The notes: generated from the letters alone by a model not told the origin. Counted from the first letter of the stretch, positions 45,616-54,891 are shown. The stretch is 64,000 nucleotides of DNA from 66-474 sp964489055 (GCA_964489055.1 CAZAXF010000008.1:1-64000), one strand, 5' to 3'. Made by a program: numbers and translations.

Positions 45616-45702
45616 TCCGTTCGCGCTGAGCGTAGGCCCGCGGGGCCGGAGTCGAAGGGCAATGTCTTTCGACTTCGCTGCGCTACGCTCAAGACGAACG
45701 GT
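45616..45702. repeat. Palindromic GTTCGTC...GACGAAC mosaic module
   Basis: CCGTTCGCGCTGAGCGTAGG and CGCTACGCTCAAGACGAACGG form inverted ends of an 87-base module. It is the same family, in opposite orientation, as 28149-28234. It lies just upstream of the gamma-glutamyltransferase gene. Confidence 0.7.
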
Positions 45703-45754
45703 AACCGGGACACGAAACCCGTCAGGAACCGTTGTTGATTTCAGGAGGTGGAAC

Positions 45755-47608
45755 ATGTTCGATGCTGGTTCTTCCCGTGCGCACCGCATCCGCGCACGCT
45801 TCGCGTCCGCACTCGCGTGCGGCGCACTGGTGCTGCTCTCGGGCGTAGCGGCCGCCGCGCCGCCGGCCGGCATCAGCCGCGGCGATCGCTACGCGGGCGC
45901 GCCGTGGGCATCGCGCTCGCCGGTGATCGCGCAGCACGGCATGGTAGCCAGCGAACAGCCGCTGGCATCGCGGGTCGGCGTCGAGATCCTGCGCAAGGGG
46001 GGCAGCGCGGTGGACGCCGCGATCGCCACCAGCGCGATGCTGTGCCTGACCGAGCCGGTGTTGAACGGCCTCGGCGCGGATGCGTTCGTGATCGTGTGGG
46101 ATCCGAAAACGCACAAGCTGTACGGCTACAACGGCTCGGGCTGGTCGCCCAGGGATCGCTCGCTGGCGCAGATGCGCGCCGAAGTGAAGGCCGCCTACGA
46201 GCGTGCCGGCATGGAGCCCAAGGACCAGATCCCGCTGCTCGGCCCACTGCCGGTGACGGTGCCGGGCATCGTCGATACCTGGTTCGCGTTGCACGAGAAG
46301 TTCGGCAAGTTGCCGATCAGCGAGGATCTCGCCCCAGCCATCCACTACGCCGAACACGGTTTTCCGGTGACCCAGGTGGTGGCCGAATACTGGAAGGGCA
46401 ACTTCGAGAAGTTCGAGAAGAACAAGGGCCTGATCAAGGATTTCGCGAACGCCGAAAAGGTGTACCTGATCGACGGCCACACGCCGCGCGAGGGCGAGAT
46501 TTTCCGCAACCCGGATTTCGCCAACACGCTGCGCCAGATCGCCAGGGGCGGGCGCGATGCCTTCTACAAGGGGGCGATCGCGCACACCATGGCCGACTTC
46601 TTCCGCCACATCGGCACCGGGCCTGCCTATTCCGATTTCGCCGATTTCCATGGCCAGTGGGTGACGCCGCGCTCGGTGAACTACCGCGGTTACGACGTCT
46701 ACGAGCTGCCGCCGAACGGGCAGGGTTTCGCGACGCTGCAGATGCTCAACGTGCTGAGGGGCTTCGACCTTGCGAAGACGGGCGTGGGAACGCCGGACAC
46801 CTTGATGGCCGAGATCGGCGCCCAGCGCTTGGGCGCGGCGGACCTGTCGAAGTGGTATGCCGACCCGCGGTTCGCCAAGGTGCCGGTGGACGGGCTGCTG
46901 TCGCAGCAATATGCCGACCAGCGGCGCAAACTCATCAGCAATCTGCAACAGGCACCAAAGGACATCCAGCCCGGCAATCCGCTGCCGTATCAGACCGGCG
47001 TCTACCCCTCCGGCAGCGGCGACACCACCGACTTCGAGACCGCCGACGCCAACGGCATGATGGTGTCGATGATCGAGTCGAACTACGCCGGAATGGGGTC
47101 GGGTGAAGTCGCGCCGGGCCTCGGGTTCATGTTCCAGGACCGCGGCGCGCTGTATTCGCTGGACCCGCACAGCGCCAACGTGTACACGCCGCGCAAGCGT
47201 CCGTTCCACACCATCATCCCGGCGTTCGTGATGAAGGATGGTGTGCCGTGGATGGCGTTCGGCGTGATGGGCGGCTACTTCCAGCCGCAGGGCCAGGTGC
47301 AGATCCTGGTCAACATGATCGACTTCGGGATGAACGTGCAGGAAGCCGGCGACGCGGCGCGCTGGAACCACGTGGGCGACGCAACACCCACGGGCCTGCC
47401 TGCCGAGGGAACCGGGACGGTGAAGCTGGAATCGGGTTTTGCCCCGGGCCTGGCCGATGCGCTGCGCAAGCGTGGCTACAAGGTCGAGGTCACCACCGAC
47501 GCCCACGGCGGTTACGGCGGCTACCAAGCCATCCGCTACCACGCCAAGGATCACACCTACTGGGGCGCCACCGAAATGCGCCGCGACGGCGAGGTGGTCG
47601 GGTACTGA
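45755..47608 (+). CDS. ggt: Gamma-glutamyltransferase (exported)
   Basis: Ntn-hydrolase that cleaves glutathione and gamma-glutamyl amides, made as a 617-residue proenzyme. The signal peptide ends near SGVAAAAP. The large subunit begins VIAQHGMVASEQPLASRVG with the usual GGSAVDAAIATSAMLCLTEP. The self-cleavage threonine is in SGDTTDFETADANG, opening the small subunit. GFMFQDRG, NVYTPRKRPFHTIIPAF and GVMGGYFQPQGQVQ are typical. The residue after the two threonines is Asp where E. coli has His. AGGAGGT lies seven bases before the ATG at 45755. Confidence 0.93.
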   Translation: MFDAGSSRAHRIRARFASALACGALVLLSGVAAAAPPAGISRGDRYAGAPWASRSPVIAQHGMVASEQPLASRVGVEILRKGGSAVDAAIATSAMLCLTEPVLNGLGADAFVIVWDPKTHKLYGYNGSGWSPRDRSLAQMRAEVKAAYERAGMEPKDQIPLLGPLPVTVPGIVDTWFALHEKFGKLPISEDLAPAIHYAEHGFPVTQVVAEYWKGNFEKFEKNKGLIKDFANAEKVYLIDGHTPREGEIFRNPDFANTLRQIARGGRDAFYKGAIAHTMADFFRHIGTGPAYSDFADFHGQWVTPRSVNYRGYDVYELPPNGQGFATLQMLNVLRGFDLAKTGVGTPDTLMAEIGAQRLGAADLSKWYADPRFAKVPVDGLLSQQYADQRRKLISNLQQAPKDIQPGNPLPYQTGVYPSGSGDTTDFETADANGMMVSMIESNYAGMGSGEVAPGLGFMFQDRGALYSLDPHSANVYTPRKRPFHTIIPAFVMKDGVPWMAFGVMGGYFQPQGQVQILVNMIDFGMNVQEAGDAARWNHVGDATPTGLPAEGTGTVKLESGFAPGLADALRKRGYKVEVTTDAHGGYGGYQAIRYHAKDHTYWGATEMRRDGEVVGY

Positions 47609-47625
47609 CGTAACCCATTGCCCCC

Positions 47626-47672
47626 TCTCCTCCGACAGCTTCACCGTCGGGGGAGAGGGTTGGGGTGAGGGG
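47626..47672. repeat. CCCTCTCC/GGGGGAGAGGG palindromic repeat
   Basis: CCCCCTCTCCTCCGACAG and GTCGGGGGAGAGGG form a hairpin 18 bases after the ggt stop. It belongs to the dispersed family at 7587, 22199 and 33490 and may act as a transcript-end hairpin. Confidence 0.6.
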
Positions 47673-47797
47673 GCCGAGACTCGAGGCTCGCGCGAGACTG
47701 GTCAATCCTTTCGCGTAACCGGATCATTCCGTGTTGATGGTGCGCACGTCGCACGATGCAGCTATGCCCCTGAGAAAGGTCTGATCAAACCTTGCCA

Positions 47798-48095
47798 TCG
47801 TCATTCCCGCGAAAGCGGGACTGCGGAGGCAGAGCCTGTCCCGGACTCGATCCGGGAATGCCGTAGCGAACGTCGGCAAAGCCGACGGCCCGAAGGGTGA
47901 GCTGCGGGACGCAGCGAATAATCCAGTGTCTACTCCGCAACGTGTTGCAATACAAAGGCACTGGATCCCGGATATCGCTCCGCGACTGCGTTTGCAGAGC
48001 CTGCCCCGGACTCGATCCGGGGACTGCAAACGCGAACGCCGAAGGCGGCGCGCAGCGCGAGCGCCATGGATGGCGCGAGTATTCCGGGATGACGA
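47798..48095. repeat. MITE-like element with TCGTCATTCCCG inverted ends
   Basis: About 298 bases bounded by TCGTCATTCCCG and CGGGATGACGA. Inside are two related hairpin modules (CCCGGACTCGATCCGGG near 47841 and CCCCGGACTCGATCCGGGG near 48003) and TGGATCCCGGATA. No product-like frame is present. It occupies the middle of the 660-base gap between ggt and the lytic transglycosylase. Confidence 0.75.
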
Positions 48096-48270
48096 GCAAA
48101 ATCAAAGTTTCCCCAACCTGGTCCTCTCCCCCGCGACTTGTTGCGGGGCATGAGGACTTTTCCGACGCTGGCGAGATTCACTTTGGGCCGGGTCGGTCAC
48201 ATCGGCCGCGCCGGCCGAACCTGAACGCGACCCTTGGCATCACCGGTCCGCAGCGGCACACTGCAATCCC

Positions 48271-49476
48271 ATGAACGCCTTGTTCCGCCAGGGGGTGCGC
48301 GGCGGTCGGTGCGCCGGGGCCCTTGCCATTGCATTGCCGCGGATCTGGCCGTGGCTGCTGGGTGCCGCGTTGCTCGCGGTCGGCTGGGCGGGGTCCGCGG
48401 GCGCCAGCGTGCTCTACCGCTGCACCGGACCGCAGGGCGAGACGGCGTACGTCAGCCACACCAAGGGATACAAGCATTGCGTGCAGGTGGGGCGCTGGCC
48501 CGATCCGCACCGTTCCGGGCACCAGCGCGCCGCCAAACATGCCCGCCAGCCGAGTGGCACCGTGTTGCCGGGCAAACCTCCGCGGTCGGTGCAAGCCGAC
48601 CCGGCCGTGGTCAAGGTCACGCCGTTGCACGACGACACGGTGCCGGTACCCGTCGCGCCGCAGGCGATACCCGAACCGCCGCAGACCTGGCAGCCATTGC
48701 CGCTGGCGATGCTGGACGCCCTGGGCGCGCGGGTGCTGCCGCGGCTGCTGGGATTGCAGCCGGCGTCGGCAAAACCGCCTGCGCCGGTACCCGCCGCCAG
48801 CGCGCCGCCGCCGGTCGCGGCAACCAGGCCCATCCCCCTGAAGCTTGAGGCCCCCGAGGCGAAGCCCCCGCGCCGCGGCGCGGTGTATCGGGTGGTGGAG
48901 AAGAACGGCAGCGTGCTCTACACCAACATCGCCGGGCTGGCGAAGGGACGCCACTCGAAGAAACTTTTCACCTACATCGTCGAATGCTACGCATGCAGCG
49001 TGCACTCGAAGATCAACTGGAACACGGTGCCGCTGCACCTGGCAGACTATCGCGACGACATCCACGCCGCGGCGCGCCTGAGCGGCGTGAATTCGGCGCT
49101 GCTGCGCGCGGTGATCCACGCCGAATCGGGGTTCAACCCGCGTGCCCTGTCCTACAAGGGTGCGCAGGGGCTGATGCAGTTGATGCCCGCGACCGCGTTC
49201 GAGCTGGGCGTCGGCGATGCGTTCGACCCGGCCCAGAACATCTCGGGCGGTGCGCGTTACCTCGCGATGCTGCTGCGTGAGTACCACGGCGACGTGCGCA
49301 TGGCGGCGGCGGCCTACAACGCCGGCGAAGGTGCGGTCAGCAAATACGGCGGCGTGCCGCCGTATGCCGAGACGAAGGTGTACGTGAAGCGCGTGGCGCT
49401 GCTCTACCAGCGCTACCGCAAGGCGCTGGACGGTCACACCGGCGCCAAACTCGCGTCCGCGAAAGACGCCGAGTGA
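48271..49476 (+). CDS. Lytic transglycosylase (SLT family) with DUF4124-like N-terminal repeats
   Basis: Peptidoglycan-cleaving enzyme of 401 residues. The N-terminal signal anchor (WLLGAALLAVGWAGSAGA) is followed by a DUF4124-like segment (VLYRCTGPQGETAYVS). After a proline/alanine-rich linker there is a second one (VYRVVEKNGSVLYTNIAG), then the SLT domain (about residues 255-380). Catalytic glutamate is in IHAESGFNPRALSYKGAQGL; LMPATAFELG and AAYNAGEGAVSKYGGVPPYAET complete the family motifs. Transcribed alone. A classical role is cell-wall turnover. Confidence 0.9.
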   Translation: MNALFRQGVRGGRCAGALAIALPRIWPWLLGAALLAVGWAGSAGASVLYRCTGPQGETAYVSHTKGYKHCVQVGRWPDPHRSGHQRAAKHARQPSGTVLPGKPPRSVQADPAVVKVTPLHDDTVPVPVAPQAIPEPPQTWQPLPLAMLDALGARVLPRLLGLQPASAKPPAPVPAASAPPPVAATRPIPLKLEAPEAKPPRRGAVYRVVEKNGSVLYTNIAGLAKGRHSKKLFTYIVECYACSVHSKINWNTVPLHLADYRDDIHAAARLSGVNSALLRAVIHAESGFNPRALSYKGAQGLMQLMPATAFELGVGDAFDPAQNISGGARYLAMLLREYHGDVRMAAAAYNAGEGAVSKYGGVPPYAETKVYVKRVALLYQRYRKALDGHTGAKLASAKDAE

Positions 49477-49517
49477 TTCGCGTGGCGGGCCGGTCGTGTC
49501 GCGCTACGGGGTGCGCA

Positions 49518-49665
49518 GGAATGGGTAGCGTGCACTGCGTGCACGTCGGGACGCGCTGACGCGTGGGGCTGCATCGTGCGCGGAGCGCACGCTACGGGTT
49601 GCCCCGGAATGGGTAGCGTGCACTCCGTGCACGTCGGGACGCGCCCATGCGTGGGGCTGCATCGT
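49518..49665. repeat. 88-bp tandem duplication with REP-like palindromes
   Basis: A unit starting GGAATGGGTAGCGTGCAC occurs at 49518 and 49606 (period 88), each with the palindromes GTGCACTGCGTGCAC or GTGCACTCCGTGCAC. Between them is GTGCGCGGAGCGCACGCTACGGG. It fills the gap between the lytic transglycosylase and suhB, which converge here. Confidence 0.75.
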
Positions 49666-49680
49666 GTTATCGGCCGCAGG

Positions 49681-50487
49681 CTACCGCTTCAACGCGGAGG
49701 TCAGCGCGGGCGCGATCGCGGTGATCATCTGTTCGGCGATGTGGTGGTTTGCGGCCACCAGGTGGCCCGATTCGGGCAGGCCGTCGACGCCGGCCATGTT
49801 GCAGTAACGTCCTCCCGCCTCGCGCACGATCAGGCAGCCGGCGGCCATGTCCCAGACTTCCAGGCCGGTCTCGAAATAGCCGTCCAGGCGTCCGGCCGCG
49901 GTCCAGGCAAGATCCAGTGCGGCCGAGCCGGTGCGGCGGATGTCCTCGGCGCGCTTGAGCAGTTCGCGGGTCATGCCCAGTTGTGCATCCAGGTGCTGGC
50001 GCTCGCGGTACGGGAATCCGGTTGCCAGCAGTGCTCCATCCAGTGATTCACGCTTGCCGACGCGGATGCGGCGGTCGTTGAGGAACGCGCCGTCGCCCTT
50101 GCTGGCGGTGTAGATCTCGTTGCGCAGGGGATCGAGGATCACCCCGTGCACCGGCTCGCCCCGGTCAAGCATCGCGATCGACACCGCGAAATGCGGAATG
50201 CCGCGCAGATAATTGTGGGTGCCGTCCAGCGGGTCGATGGCCCAGGTGTAGCGCGCGCCGGCCTTGCCGGAGGTGCCACTTTCCTCGCCCAGGAACGCGT
50301 GATCGGGATGCGCGCGGCGCAGCTCGCGCATGATCTCGGCCTCGGCCTGGCGGTCGACTTCGGACACGAAATCGAGGTGGTGCTTTTCGATCACCGCGAC
50401 CTTGTCCAGGCGGTTCATGTAGCGCAGGATCACGCCGCCGGCGGCGCGCGCGGCGCGGATGGCGAGGGTGACGGCGGGTCGGGCCAT
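49681..50487 (-). CDS. suhB: Inositol-1-monophosphatase SuhB
   Basis: Mg-dependent phosphatase of 268 residues; in gammaproteobacteria SuhB is also a component of rRNA antitermination complexes. Metal-site motifs are FLGEESGTSG, WAIDPLDGTHNYLRGIPHFA and the C-terminal EVWDMAAGCLIVREAGG. Length and order of motifs are typical. It is divergent from trmJ with about 95 bases between the starts, a neighbourhood (suhB-trmJ) shared with E. coli. Confidence 0.95.
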   Translation of the reverse strand: MARPAVTLAIRAARAAGGVILRYMNRLDKVAVIEKHHLDFVSEVDRQAEAEIMRELRRAHPDHAFLGEESGTSGKAGARYTWAIDPLDGTHNYLRGIPHFAVSIAMLDRGEPVHGVILDPLRNEIYTASKGDGAFLNDRRIRVGKRESLDGALLATGFPYRERQHLDAQLGMTRELLKRAEDIRRTGSAALDLAWTAAGRLDGYFETGLEVWDMAAGCLIVREAGGRYCNMAGVDGLPESGHLVAANHHIAEQMITAIAPALTSALKR

Positions 50488-50583
50488 GACGGTGGACTTT
50501 CAGGCTGGAAAAAGAACGCGCCGCACGGGGCGGCGCAGCGGGCAGTTTAGCAGCAGGCTGGCAGTGCGCGGTAATCTTGCCGG

Positions 50584-51375
50584 ATGAATCAGTCCACCGC
50601 CTCGATCCCGCCCCGACCGCAATCGATCCGTTTCGTGCTGGCGCGCACCCAGCATCCCGGCAACATCGGTGCCGCGGCGCGCGCGATTCGCACCATGGGC
50701 TTCTGGCGCTTGGTGCTGGTCGCGCCGAAGCGTTATCCCGATCCCCAGGTCCAAGCAATGGCCGCCGGCGCCGACGACGTGCTGGCGAACCTGGTGCTGG
50801 CCGATGACCTGCCCGCGGCCGTGGCCGATTGCACGCGCGTGTACGGTCTTTCGGCCCGCCGCCGCGGAGTCAACCTGCCCGAGCTGGATCCGCGCGCCGC
50901 GGTCGCGGAAATCGCGGCATTGCTGGCCGCGCGACGCGAAGTCGCGCTGTTGTTCGGCAACGAGCGGGCCGGGCTGGACAATGAAGAACTTTCCGTGTGC
51001 CACGCGATGGTGCGCATTCCCAGCGTCGCGGATTTTTCCTCGCTCAACCTCGCGCAGGCGGTGCAGGTGATGGCGTGGGAACTGCACATGGCGACCCTGG
51101 GCGAGCTGCCCGCGCCACCGCCGGCGCACGAGGTGCCCGCCACCGCGGAAGAGATGGAACGCTTCTTCGAACACCTGTTCGCCACGCTGCACGCGATCGA
51201 CTTCCACAAGGGCCGTTCGGCCGCGACCATCGAACAACGCCTGCGACGCCTTTTCCACCGCGCGCTGCCCGACGCGCGCGAGCTGCGCATCCTGCACGGC
51301 ATCCTCGCCGACGCCGAACGCATGGCGCGACTGGCAGGCGAAGCCAGCGAAAGCTCCGCCAACGTCCGGGAGTGA
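50584..51375 (+). CDS. trmJ: tRNA (cytidine/uridine-2'-O-)-methyltransferase TrmJ
   Basis: SPOUT-fold methyltransferase of 263 residues that modifies position 32 of tRNAs. The N-terminus IRFVLARTQHPGNIGAAARA is typical. The knot motifs are VALLFGNERAGLDNEELSVC and IPSVADFSSLNLAQAVQVMA. A C-terminal helical extension (about residues 170-263) is as in E. coli TrmJ. Divergent suhB supports the assignment. Confidence 0.94.
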   Translation: MNQSTASIPPRPQSIRFVLARTQHPGNIGAAARAIRTMGFWRLVLVAPKRYPDPQVQAMAAGADDVLANLVLADDLPAAVADCTRVYGLSARRRGVNLPELDPRAAVAEIAALLAARREVALLFGNERAGLDNEELSVCHAMVRIPSVADFSSLNLAQAVQVMAWELHMATLGELPAPPPAHEVPATAEEMERFFEHLFATLHAIDFHKGRSAATIEQRLRRLFHRALPDARELRILHGILADAERMARLAGEASESSANVRE

Positions 51376-51476
51376 TGCCTGTATCCGGTTCGATCGTCGG
51401 CGGCGGAAACACCCTTTCCGCGTGAACGGCACGGGGGAACCGGGCTTGATGTGGCGGCGCGTGTCGTCGACCCCCG

Positions 51477-52844
51477 CTACCCGCCGTCCAGGCTCGCGGT
51501 GCTGTCCTTGTCGACGTTCGCCGAAGGAGGGATGACCAGTACCTTGTCGATGCGGGGACCGTCGCGGTCGACCACTTCGAAAATGAGGCCGCGCCAGTTG
51601 ATGGTTTCGCCGGTGACCGGGATGCGGCCCAGCAACTCGATCAGCATGCCGGCAAGGGTGTGGTAGTCGCCGTTTTTCTCGTTCGGCAGTTCGTCCAGGT
51701 GCAGCAGTTCGCGCAGGTCATCGGCGGCCATGGAACCGTCGATCAGCCAGCTGCCGTCGTCGCGGTATATCGCGTGCTCGTCCTTGCTGGCAGTACCGGA
51801 TTCCCCGGCGTGCACGCCACGCCCGACCACAGCGTTCAATACGTCGTTGACGGTTACCAGTCCCTCGATGTCGCCGTATTCGTCCACCACCAGGGCGAAC
51901 GGCATTTTCGCGTCGCGAAATTCATCCAGCAGGTCCAGCGCGCGGGCGGTGGCGGGTACGAACAGTGGCTTGGACAGCTTGCCGAACAGGTCCAGGCGTT
52001 GCGGCGCGGTGCCGGGTGCAGGGTCGCGTACCAGTGTCTGCAGCAGGCGCTTGACTTCCAGCACGCCGAGCACCTCGTCCTCGTCCTCCCGGTAGACCGG
52101 GTAGCGCGAGTAGGGCGTCTCGCGCAGGGTGGCGAGGTTCTCCGCCAGCGGCGCCGCCACGTCCAGCCAGGCGATGCGCGGGCGCGGCGTCATCACGCTG
52201 TCGACGGTGCGGTCGCCGAGGCGCAGCACCCGGTTGACCATGTTGCGCTCGTCCGCATCGAGGACGCCCTGCTCGGCGCTCTCGGCGACCAGCAGGCGGA
52301 TTTCCTCTTCGCTGACGTTGTCGCGCCGCACGCGGTTCAGGCGGAGCAGCCACAGGATGCCGTCGGTGACCAGGGTGACGACCCAGACGAACGGCGTCAG
52401 CAACCAGGACATGACCTGCATGGGAAACGCCACCGCCCGGGAGATGCGTTCCGGGGCGGCCAGTGCCGCACGCTTGGGTACCAGTTCGCCCACGGTGATG
52501 TTGATCAACGTCACCAGCACGAAGCCCAGCACCAGCCCGATCACCAGCGAGGCGTGCGCGGCAGCGGGCATGCCCATCGCGATCAGCCACTGGCGGATGC
52601 TGGCGCTGATCGCGGTGCCGGTGGCGGCCCCGGTAATCAGGGTGATGAGGGTGATGCCGACCTGGATCGTGGACAGGAAGCGGTCCGGATGCTCGGCCAG
52701 CCGCAACGCCACCTGCGCGCGGGTGCTGGTGCGCGCCATGTAGCGCAGGCGGCTTTTGCGGGCGGCGATCAGCGCGATTTCGGCCAGCGCGAAGAACGCA
52801 TTGCCCAGCGCCAGCACCAGCACCAGGCCGAGATCGGTCAGCAT
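51477..52844 (-). CDS. CNNM/CorC-type transporter (DUF21, CBS pair, CorC domain)
   Basis: Membrane protein of 455 residues. A DUF21 transmembrane domain (residues 1-190, four helices; ITLITLITGAATGTAISASI) is followed by two CBS motifs (VMTPRPRIAWLDV, SRYPVYREDEDEVLGVLEVKRLL, VVDEYGDIEGLVTVNDVLNAVVG) and a CorC/HlyC domain (DGSWLIDGSMAADDLREL). This is the YfjD/CNNM architecture linked to Mg2+ transport. The ATG at 52844 places the first helix at once; the frame to 53075 overlaps DUF47 in antisense and is not used. Confidence 0.92.
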   Translation of the reverse strand: MLTDLGLVLVLALGNAFFALAEIALIAARKSRLRYMARTSTRAQVALRLAEHPDRFLSTIQVGITLITLITGAATGTAISASIRQWLIAMGMPAAAHASLVIGLVLGFVLVTLINITVGELVPKRAALAAPERISRAVAFPMQVMSWLLTPFVWVVTLVTDGILWLLRLNRVRRDNVSEEEIRLLVAESAEQGVLDADERNMVNRVLRLGDRTVDSVMTPRPRIAWLDVAAPLAENLATLRETPYSRYPVYREDEDEVLGVLEVKRLLQTLVRDPAPGTAPQRLDLFGKLSKPLFVPATARALDLLDEFRDAKMPFALVVDEYGDIEGLVTVNDVLNAVVGRGVHAGESGTASKDEHAIYRDDGSWLIDGSMAADDLRELLHLDELPNEKNGDYHTLAGMLIELLGRIPVTGETINWRGLIFEVVDRDGPRIDKVLVIPPSANVDKDSTASLDGG

Positions 52845-52958
52845 CGCGGTCGACGATCCATTGGCATGCACGGAGTCTAGCAGTCCGGTGGCCGATTGCT
52901 GCGAACATGCGGGCGGATCGGGTACCATTGCCCACGCTTCGCGCCGGGATCGACCTAC

Positions 52959-53588
52959 ATGTTTTCGCTGCAAACGATGTTTGGCAGGGGCGACCGTTTC
53001 TTCAGCCTCCTCGAATCCAGTGCCAAAGCCGCGCGCGATGGTGCCAGGGCCCTGCAGGAGTTGCTGGAGGCCCACGGTGAGCCCATGCTGCTGGATGGAT
53101 TCCGTGCCGCGCGCCGGCGCGAAAAGGAACTGGCGGGGCAGATCAGCGAAGAGCTGGTCAACACCTTCGTCACGGCCCTGGATCGCGAGGACATCGAGGC
53201 GATGTCCTCGGCGCTCTACCGCATCCCCAAGACGATCGAGAAATTCGCCGAGCGCTACGTGATCGTGGCCGAGCGGGTCGAGGGCATCGACTTCCTGTCC
53301 CGGGCCGCGCTTCTGATGAGCGCCACCGACGGCGTGGTGGAAATGGTCTCCGACCTGCGCAACGGCATGAAGATCAGCCGCATGCGCAAGCTGCAGGATC
53401 GCCTGCAGGCTACCGAGGCAGAGGCCGACCGGCTGCTGCTGGAGCCGTACCGCGACCTGTACCTGGACAGCGACGACCCGATCCGCGTGATGCTGGCCAA
53501 GGACCTGTTCGAGCTGCTGGAAAAGGCCATCGACCGCTGCCGGGACGTGGGCAACGTGATTTACTCGATCGTGCTCAAGAACTCATGA
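52959..53588 (+). CDS. DUF47 (PhoU-like) phosphate-transport accessory protein
   Basis: Helical cytoplasmic protein of 209 residues of the TIGR00153/DUF47 family, normally paired with a PIT phosphate transporter. Typical blocks are FFSLLESSAKAARDGARAL, ALDREDIEAMSSALYRIPKTIE and DLFELLEKAIDRCRDVGNVI. The ATG at 52959 fits the family N-terminus. The phosphate transporter follows on the same strand 178 bases on, with a facing pair of heptamer arrays between them. Confidence 0.92.
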   Translation: MFSLQTMFGRGDRFFSLLESSAKAARDGARALQELLEAHGEPMLLDGFRAARRREKELAGQISEELVNTFVTALDREDIEAMSSALYRIPKTIEKFAERYVIVAERVEGIDFLSRAALLMSATDGVVEMVSDLRNGMKISRMRKLQDRLQATEAEADRLLLEPYRDLYLDSDDPIRVMLAKDLFELLEKAIDRCRDVGNVIYSIVLKNS

Positions 53589-53590
53589 AG

Positions 53591-53619
53591 CGGGGACCGG
53601 GGACCGGGGACCGCGGACC
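53591..53619 (+). repeat. GGGGACC heptamer array directly after DUF47
   Basis: Four heptamers starting two bases past the DUF47 stop, in the gene-end orientation. It faces the array at 53727. Confidence 0.85.
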
Positions 53620-53726
53620 GGCAGCTGCCCAAGGGCTGGGCTGCTCGGCCGTCAGGGGCAGATTGTTTCCGCAATGGAATCCACCTGGTGAGACGGCCCC
53701 ATCGAGTGGCGGATTCATCCCGGCTT

Positions 53727-53758
53727 CCCCGGTCCCCGGTCCCCGGTCCCGGGTCCCC
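53727..53758 (+). repeat. GGTCCCC heptamer array directly before the phosphate transporter
   Basis: Four to five heptamers ending about nine bases before the transporter ATG, in the gene-start orientation. With the array at 53591 it could form a long RNA hairpin enclosing about 107 bases. Confidence 0.85.
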
Positions 53759-53766
53759 TTTTCGAC

Positions 53767-54891
53767 ATGAGCCTCGGCCTGCTCATCGCAGTCATCTTCA
53801 TCGCGTTGGTGTTCACCTACATCAACGGGTTCCACGACACCGCCAATTCCATCGCCACGGTGGTTGCGACCAAGGTGTTGTCGCCGGGGCAGGCGGTGTT
53901 GCTGGCGGCCACCACCAACCTGACCGGCGCGTTGCTGGGTTCGGCGGTGGCGGTCACGATTGCCACCGGGCTGATCGATTCCGGCGTGCTGCAGGTTGGT
54001 GGCGAGGTGCTGATCTGCGGGTTGCTCGGCGCCATCGTGTGGAACCTGATCACGTGGTGGTTCGGGCTGCCCTCGTCGTCCTCGCACGCGCTGATCGGTG
54101 GCCTGTGCGGCGCTGCATTTGCGGCTTCGCACGGCAACTTCCAGGCGATCATCTGGGCCACCAACCCGGACCAGTGGTGGCGCGGGGCGGGGTTGATCCC
54201 CAAGGTGCTGGTGCCGATGGTGGTCTCGCCGTTCGCGGGTTTCGTGCTCGGCATCCTGACCATGGGGTTGTTGCTGGTTTTTTTCTCCTGGTTGGCCAAC
54301 CGTTCCGGTCCGCTGCGCCGGCTGGGGCGCACGCCGTTCGTCAATGCGTTCTTCGGCAAGGCGCAACTGGCCTCGGCCGCGGCCATGGGGGTTTCGCACG
54401 GGTTGAACGACGCGCAGAAGACCATGGGCATCATCGCGCTCGCCCTGGCCAGCGCCACGGCAGCGCACAACTTCGATCACCTGCCGGCATGGTTGCACTT
54501 CCTGCGCATATCGGACGTCGGTGGGCGATTCCCCATTCCGGTGTGGGTGAAGGTGTTGTGCGCGCTGGTGATGGCCGCCGGTACCGCCGGGGGCGGCTGG
54601 CGGATCATCAAGACGCTCGGGCACAAGATGGTCAAGCTGCACCCGATCAACGGGTTTGCGGCCGAATCCAGTTCCGCGGTCGTGATCATCATCTCCTCGA
54701 TCTTCGGGCTGCCGGTCTCGACCACCCACGTGGTGTCCTCGGCGATCATGGGCGTCGGGGCATCCAAGCGCGCCAACGCGGTGCGCTGGTCGGTGGTCGA
54801 GCGCATGGTGTGGTCCTGGATCCTGACCCTGCCCATCAGCGCGTTCATCGCCTGGCTGCTGGTCGCGGTGTCGCGGCCGCTGTGGGAGTAG
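53767..54891 (+). CDS. PIT-family inorganic phosphate transporter
   Basis: Low-affinity phosphate permease of 374 residues with about ten helices. The duplicated PIT signatures are NGFHDTANSIATVVATKVL near the N-terminus and GVSHGLNDAQKTMGIIALA in the second half. SSSSHALIGGLCGA and VSTTHVVSSAIMGVGA are also conserved. The DUF47 protein upstream is its usual accessory partner. No ribosome site is visible between the heptamer array and the ATG. Confidence 0.94.
   Translation: MSLGLLIAVIFIALVFTYINGFHDTANSIATVVATKVLSPGQAVLLAATTNLTGALLGSAVAVTIATGLIDSGVLQVGGEVLICGLLGAIVWNLITWWFGLPSSSSHALIGGLCGAAFAASHGNFQAIIWATNPDQWWRGAGLIPKVLVPMVVSPFAGFVLGILTMGLLLVFFSWLANRSGPLRRLGRTPFVNAFFGKAQLASAAAMGVSHGLNDAQKTMGIIALALASATAAHNFDHLPAWLHFLRISDVGGRFPIPVWVKVLCALVMAAGTAGGGWRIIKTLGHKMVKLHPINGFAAESSSAVVIIISSIFGLPVSTTHVVSSAIMGVGASKRANAVRWSVVERMVWSWILTLPISAFIAWLLVAVSRPLWE

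Noticed and set aside
45452..45754. N-terminal extension of gamma-glutamyltransferase
   Set aside because: The frame is open upstream but consists of repeat DNA. AGGAGGT and a signal peptide fix the start at 45755.
53591..53758. Facing heptamer arrays as a simple intrinsic terminator
   Set aside because: The arms are 107 bases apart, no T tract follows, and the same layout occurs between genes that should be co-expressed (DUF47 and its phosphate transporter).
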